A DNA stretch of 64,000 bases, taken from the NCBI RefSeq assembly GCF_005144415.1, contig NZ_SWJE01000008.1, forward strand, positions 62,001 through 126,000, in the 5' to 3' direction. The DNA comes from Trinickia terrae. Its GTDB lineage: Bacteria; Pseudomonadota; Gammaproteobacteria; Burkholderiales; Burkholderiaceae. The notes below the pieces were generated by a model. The model saw nothing but the letters and a program-made list of their open reading frames with translations. It did not search any database and was not told where the DNA came from. Position 1 is the stretch's first letter, and every line of letters begins with the position of its first letter. The position numbers and the translations under genes were made by a program. Positions 60,347 through 64,000 of the stretch are shown in pieces.

Positions 60347-61761
60347 AGGCACTGAAGCGTCTTTCGAACAGCACCCTCGGGCTGCTCCTGTTCCTCGGGC
60401 TGGGCATCGCCGCCGGCACGCTGGTGCGGCCGGCGGGTGTGCCCGCCTACGTCGTGGGACAGATCTACCTTGCCCTCGTCAATATGGCCGCCGTCCCGCT
60501 GCTCGTCGTGGCGATGTTCTTCGGGCTGCGGCAACTGCTGGCGCTGGCGCACCCCGAACTGCGCATCGGCTCGATGCTGTCATTGGCGCTCGCGCTGGTC
60601 GCGCTGTGCGCGGTGTGCGGCGCGCTGGTAGGTTTCGCCGCGGCTCCGGGCGCCCATCTTTCGGACGGCGCGCGCGCCCAGCTGGGACAGGTCGTGCTGC
60701 GGAGCGCGAGCGATGCGGAAGACCTGCGCATGTCGTTGCTCGGGTCGTCGGGGCCAGCCCGCGCGCTGTCCGCGATCTCGTTGCGCGACGTCGCGCCCGA
60801 CAACTTCTATCGCGTGCTCGCCGACGGCCGCGCGCTCGGCATTCTGACCTGCACGATCCTGTTCGGCATGGCATTCGCCGCCCTGTCCAGCGCGCAAAGC
60901 GGTGTGCTGAACAGTGTGTTCGAAAGCATCTACCGGACGTTCGAGACGATCATCGAACATGCGAATCTGCTGTTGCCGGTACTCGTGTTCGGCAGCGCCG
61001 CGCATGTGGCGGGGCAGACGAGCGGGGCGACGCTCGGCGCGATGAGCGGATTTCTGCTGTGGTTCGTGCTCTGCGCATTGCTTCTGTCCTGCGGTGCGAT
61101 GGCGGCCATCGCGGCACGCGCGGGCGTGCCGCTCGCGCGCGTGATGGCCATGCTGAAGGCGCCCATGCTCGTCGGCCTGACATCGGGCAGCGCGACGGCG
61201 CCGATTCCGCACACGATCGAGGCCATGAGCACACGGCTCGGATTCAGCCGCGGCGTGGCGGAACTGGTGGTGCCGTTCGGCGCGGTGTTCGTGCGCGCCG
61301 GCTCCGCGCTCTATTTCGCGCTTGCGACGGTGTTCGTGGCGAATCTCTATGGCCGGCCGCTGGGCGCCGGCGACTTCGCCATGGTCGTTGCGGCATCGAC
61401 GTTCGCGGCATTCGTGTCGGCGGGGCAGAGCGGTGTGGCGGGTGTCGGCTACGCGGGCATCGTGCTCTCGAGCCTGCAGCTGCCCGTCGAAGCGGCCGGC
61501 GTGCTGTTCGTGGCCGTCGAGCTGATCTGCGAAGGACCGCGCAATCTGCTCAGTCTGCTCTCGGTCTGCATGGTGGCGGCGCTCGTTTCGGCGGGGCTGC
61601 CCTCCGAGCGCGCGCCGGCGACGGATGTGCAGACCGCGCCGCGGCCGGACGCGGTGTTCCGTTTTGTGTTCAACCGCATGCAGCTTGCCCTGGCGACGGG
61701 GTGCGTCGTGACGGTTGGGTTGCTGATCGTAATGATGGGCATTGGAGTAGGCGCCAAATGA
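60343..61761 (+). CDS. SDF/DAACS family carrier with altered cation-site motif (second)
   Basis: A 472-residue SDF-family protein. The serine-rich loop reads GLTSGSATAPIPHTIEAM, the NMDGT motif is replaced by FVRAGS, and in TM8 VELICEGPRNLLSLLSV keeps an acidic residue and the Arg at the substrate site but lacks the Asn and Asp of the cation site. A C-terminal extension with an extra hydrophobic segment (residues about 445-470) is unusual for the family. Only distantly similar to the first carrier, so not a recent duplicate. Coupled by ATGA to the racemase before it and to tssJ after it. Confidence 0.88.
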   Translation: MKALKRLSNSTLGLLLFLGLGIAAGTLVRPAGVPAYVVGQIYLALVNMAAVPLLVVAMFFGLRQLLALAHPELRIGSMLSLALALVALCAVCGALVGFAAAPGAHLSDGARAQLGQVVLRSASDAEDLRMSLLGSSGPARALSAISLRDVAPDNFYRVLADGRALGILTCTILFGMAFAALSSAQSGVLNSVFESIYRTFETIIEHANLLLPVLVFGSAAHVAGQTSGATLGAMSGFLLWFVLCALLLSCGAMAAIAARAGVPLARVMAMLKAPMLVGLTSGSATAPIPHTIEAMSTRLGFSRGVAELVVPFGAVFVRAGSALYFALATVFVANLYGRPLGAGDFAMVVAASTFAAFVSAGQSGVAGVGYAGIVLSSLQLPVEAAGVLFVAVELICEGPRNLLSLLSVCMVAALVSAGLPSERAPATDVQTAPRPDAVFRFVFNRMQLALATGCVVTVGLLIVMMGIGVGAK

Positions 61762-62315
61762 CGAATGGGACGAACTGCCGGCACGCATCGACGCGGGCGG
61801 ACGGCGCACCGGTCAGGGTCCGCGCGGTCATGACGGACATCGCGCGCAAGCTCGCGGCGTGGTGCTTGACCGCATGTATCGCAGCGGCCCTCGCGGGATG
61901 TGCGATGCCTTCGGTCTTGAGCTTCAAGGGTGACAAGGTGAAGTGGGACGCGTTGACCTTCAGCGCCAGCGACGACCTGAACAACAACAGCCCCGTCGCC
62001 GTCGACATCGTGTTCGTCACCGACGAAGCGATGCTTGCGCGAATCGCGGAGCTGCCGGCGTCGAAATGGTTTGCCGGACGCGCCGATCTGGTCAGCACGT
62101 TTCCGAAGAGTCTGCGCTACCGGAGCTGGGAATTCGTGCCCGGCACGCATCTCACCGTTTCCGGCGACACCTTCGATCGTCCGCGCGTGGCAGCGGCCTT
62201 CATCTTTGCCAACTATGCCGGTCCCGGCGCATACCGCGTGCGGATCGAACAATTCAGCGGCCGGCTTGCCGTGCAGCTCGACGACAACACGTTTTCCGTT
62301 TCGGCCGTGAAATGA
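61758..62315 (+). CDS. tssJ: T6SS outer-membrane lipoprotein TssJ
   Basis: A 185-residue TssJ/SciN lipoprotein. The lipobox is AALAGC (Cys48 from this start). The transthyretin-like sandwich follows: LSFKGDKVKWDALTFSASDD, LNNNSPVAVDIVFVTDEAML, ELPASKWFAGRADLVSTFPK. It anchors TssM to the outer membrane. The ATG at 61758 overlaps the carrier stop (ATGA); starting at 61830 would give a normal 24-residue signal peptide, so the start is uncertain. The overlap ties the racemase/carrier module directly to the secretion genes. Confidence 0.9.
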   Translation: MTNGTNCRHASTRADGAPVRVRAVMTDIARKLAAWCLTACIAAALAGCAMPSVLSFKGDKVKWDALTFSASDDLNNNSPVAVDIVFVTDEAMLARIAELPASKWFAGRADLVSTFPKSLRYRSWEFVPGTHLTVSGDTFDRPRVAAAFIFANYAGPGAYRVRIEQFSGRLAVQLDDNTFSVSAVK

Positions 62316-62417
62316 ACCTGAACCTATGTCAGCGCTTTATCGATCCCAGCGATTCCGCGGCGGCGCGCGAGCGCGCTGCGTTGCCGCGCGCGTCCTCTTC
62401 TCTGCGGAGCAGCAGCC

Positions 62418-63749
62418 ATGAGTGAAGGCGTCCAACCGGTCGTCGACCGGGTCGAATGGTTCGAGGGCATGCTGCTCGCCCCGCAGCATTTCCAGTTGAT
62501 GAATGCGCGCGTCGATTCGCTCGTGGCATGGCAGACGCTGGCTGCCGCGCCGTTCAGCTGGGGCGTGCGCCGTCTGGTCTTCGACCAGGGGCTGCTGCCG
62601 GCCGGCGTGCTGCGCGTGCTGGCGCTCGACGCGATCATGCCCGACGGCACGGCCGTATCGTATTCGGCGGAGTCGAGCCAGCACGGACGGCTCGAGCTGT
62701 CGCTCGAGCCGTTTGCCGAGCAACTGGCGAACGGGCCGATCGATTTCTATCTGACGCTCCCCGTCGCCGCATCGGTGCGTCACGACGGCGAGATACGCCG
62801 TTTCCGTTCGACGGCCGGCGTGCCGGTCGCCGACGAAGTGTCGCAGGCGCCGCCTGCCGATATCCCGCGCCTCATTCCCGACCTTGCGCTCGCATCGGGC
62901 GGACTGCCGTCGGCGATGTATGTCTCGCTGCGGCTCGGCTCGGTGTATCGGGACAACGAGGTGGTGCGGCTGGGCGAGCGCTTGCCGCCTCTGCTCGAAA
63001 TCGCCCGCGACAACCCGCTATGGACCACCGTTTCCGCGCTGCTCGGGCAATTGCGCGGCAAGGCGGCATTCGTGGCAAGACAGACCGCGATTCCGTCGTC
63101 GAAAACCGAAGACCGGCTCACGCAGCTCGAACTGAAGGACCGGTTGCGCAGCCTGCTGACCGCGCTGCCGCTTGCCGAAGCGGTACTGCGGACCCCGCAC
63201 CTGCATCCTCTCGCGCTGTACCTGGCGCTCGCCTCGCTAAGCGGCTCGCTGAGCATGCTGATGCCGGCCGGCCTTGCGCCCGTGCCGCCCGACTATGACC
63301 ACGCCGATCCCCTCGCCGTATTCACGCCGCTGCTGCGGGCATTGCGCGATGCGATCTCCGAGGTGAGCGAAGGCTACCGCGAGCGCAAATTCGAATTCCG
63401 CCACGGCGCGTTCGAGATCGCCTTGCAGCCGGAGTGGGTGGGCGAGCGGCTGGTGGTCGGGCTGCGCGGTCAGTCCGACCGCGACCTGCGGGCGTGGATG
63501 GATGGCGCGACCGTGGGTTCGCAATCGGTCTATCCGTCGCTGCGCAGCCGTCGAGTGCTCGGGGCGCAGCGGCGCGTCGTCGATCACGCGGAGGAGCTGG
63601 GCCTGCGCTCCGGGTCCGGCTATCTGCTGTTCGAGATCGAGGCGGATGCCGTGCTCGTGCGCGCCAGTGAAACGCTCGTCATCGGCAATCTGAACGAGAG
63701 TGCGAGCGTGCAGCGGCCGCAGGAAATGCTGCTGTTCGTGAAAGGTTGA
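62418..63749 (+). CDS. tssK: T6SS baseplate-membrane connector TssK
   Basis: A 443-residue TssK. The N-terminal shoulder has VEWFEGMLLAPQHFQLMNAR, DSLVAWQTLAAAPFSWGVRR, and VSYSAESSQHGRLELSLEPF; the mid-part includes IDFYLTLPVAASVRHDGE and VVRLGERLPPLLEIARDNPL. The C-terminal head ends with GLRSGSGYLLFEIEADAVLV. TssK trimers link the baseplate to the TssJLM membrane complex. It follows tssJ by 102 bp and is 24 bp from the next gene. Confidence 0.96.
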   Translation: MSEGVQPVVDRVEWFEGMLLAPQHFQLMNARVDSLVAWQTLAAAPFSWGVRRLVFDQGLLPAGVLRVLALDAIMPDGTAVSYSAESSQHGRLELSLEPFAEQLANGPIDFYLTLPVAASVRHDGEIRRFRSTAGVPVADEVSQAPPADIPRLIPDLALASGGLPSAMYVSLRLGSVYRDNEVVRLGERLPPLLEIARDNPLWTTVSALLGQLRGKAAFVARQTAIPSSKTEDRLTQLELKDRLRSLLTALPLAEAVLRTPHLHPLALYLALASLSGSLSMLMPAGLAPVPPDYDHADPLAVFTPLLRALRDAISEVSEGYRERKFEFRHGAFEIALQPEWVGERLVVGLRGQSDRDLRAWMDGATVGSQSVYPSLRSRRVLGAQRRVVDHAEELGLRSGSGYLLFEIEADAVLVRASETLVIGNLNESASVQRPQEMLLFVKG

Positions 63750-63773
63750 ACGTCAAGGAAAAACAGGCCGAAC

Positions 63774-64000
63774 ATGGCACGCAACGCATTTGAACTTGAA
63801 GAGAACGACATCGTCATGGTGCAGTTTCGCCTCTTTGTCGATGAACTGATGCGAGCGCAACGGCGCTTTTCGGAGGAGCCCGACGCGACGCCGGAACTCG
63901 CGGCCCAGCGGGTCAGCCGCCACCTGCTGAATCTGCTGGAAATCCAGACCTTGCAGTCCCGGCGTGACAGCACGCGTTTCGATATCGAGAACCTCGCCGA
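63774..64000 (+). CDS. tssL: Probable T6SS membrane-complex protein TssL (DotU family), N-terminus
   Basis: The first 75 codons of a gene cut by the window edge: MARNAFELEENDIVMVQFRL, FVDELMRAQRRFSEEPDATP, then RVSRHLLNLLEIQTLQSRRD. The position directly after tssK and the helical, charged N-terminus fit TssL, an inner-membrane protein with a cytoplasmic DotU domain, but the diagnostic part is missing. TssM and TssA are not in the window and presumably follow. Confidence 0.6.
   Translation, partial: MARNAFELEENDIVMVQFRLFVDELMRAQRRFSEEPDATPELAAQRVSRHLLNLLEIQTLQSRRDSTRFDIENLA

Overview
The window is very GC-rich and its gene content (DUF4148 protein, NodT/RND and EmrAB-type pumps, YceI pairs, many LysR and MarR regulators, a type VI secretion locus) points to a beta-proteobacterium of Burkholderia sensu lato. 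Species cannot be fixed from sequence alone. No rRNA, tRNA, CRISPR array, integrase or insertion sequence was seen.

Layout. (1) 1-4589, minus strand: tripartite RND efflux operon (RND pump, membrane fusion protein, NodT outer-membrane lipoprotein cut by the window edge), with a large inverted repeat in its promoter region. (2) 5298-13283, minus strand: amino-acid metabolism cluster (homoserine dehydrogenase, aldehyde dehydrogenase and a Cys/Met-type PLP enzyme with an orphan protein, Lrp regulator, PhzF enzyme, a solute-binding fold without signal peptide, aminotransferase), divergent from a MocR regulator at 13429. (3) 14982-26758: mixed accessory genes: a membrane protein, a SET-domain protein, a metallo-beta-lactamase-fold hydrolase with divergent TetR regulator, an alpha/beta hydrolase split by a stop codon after its Tat signal, a MerB-like protein coupled to a dehydratase, a signal-less glycine-rich lytic transglycosylase, and a PhyH oxygenase divergent from a LacI regulator. 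(4) 27470-33033, plus strand: MFS multidrug efflux operon with two MarR genes and four copies of one 18-bp palindrome. (5) 33178-34033: short lower-GC stretch with orphan ORFs. (6) 34246-39733: LysR plus an electrophile/redox operon (SDR, GST, SnoaL-like, WrbA), then cytochrome b561 with two YceI proteins. (7) 39822-44723: LysR, tartrate dehydrogenase, tartrate-type MFS transporter and another MFS exporter.

(8) 45323-64000, plus strand: type VI secretion locus in the order tssB, tssC, hcp, tssE, tssF, tssG, clpV, vgrG, then cargo (MORN-like protein, DUF4280 PAAR-like protein, small membrane protein), then a module not normally part of T6SS (periplasmic amino-acid-binding protein, SDF-family carrier, Asp/Glu racemase, second SDF-family carrier), then tssJ, tssK and the start of tssL. 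The module genes lie 9-23 bp apart or overlap by ATGA and lead by the same overlap into tssJ, so they look built into the secretion operon. Both carriers keep the acidic residue and arginine expected to hold the substrate but have lost the NMDGT motif and other cation-site residues. This racemase/carrier/binding-protein module inside a T6SS operon is the best candidate in the window for an undescribed system: acidic amino-acid (possibly D-amino-acid) sensing or recovery tied to secretion. That role is inference.
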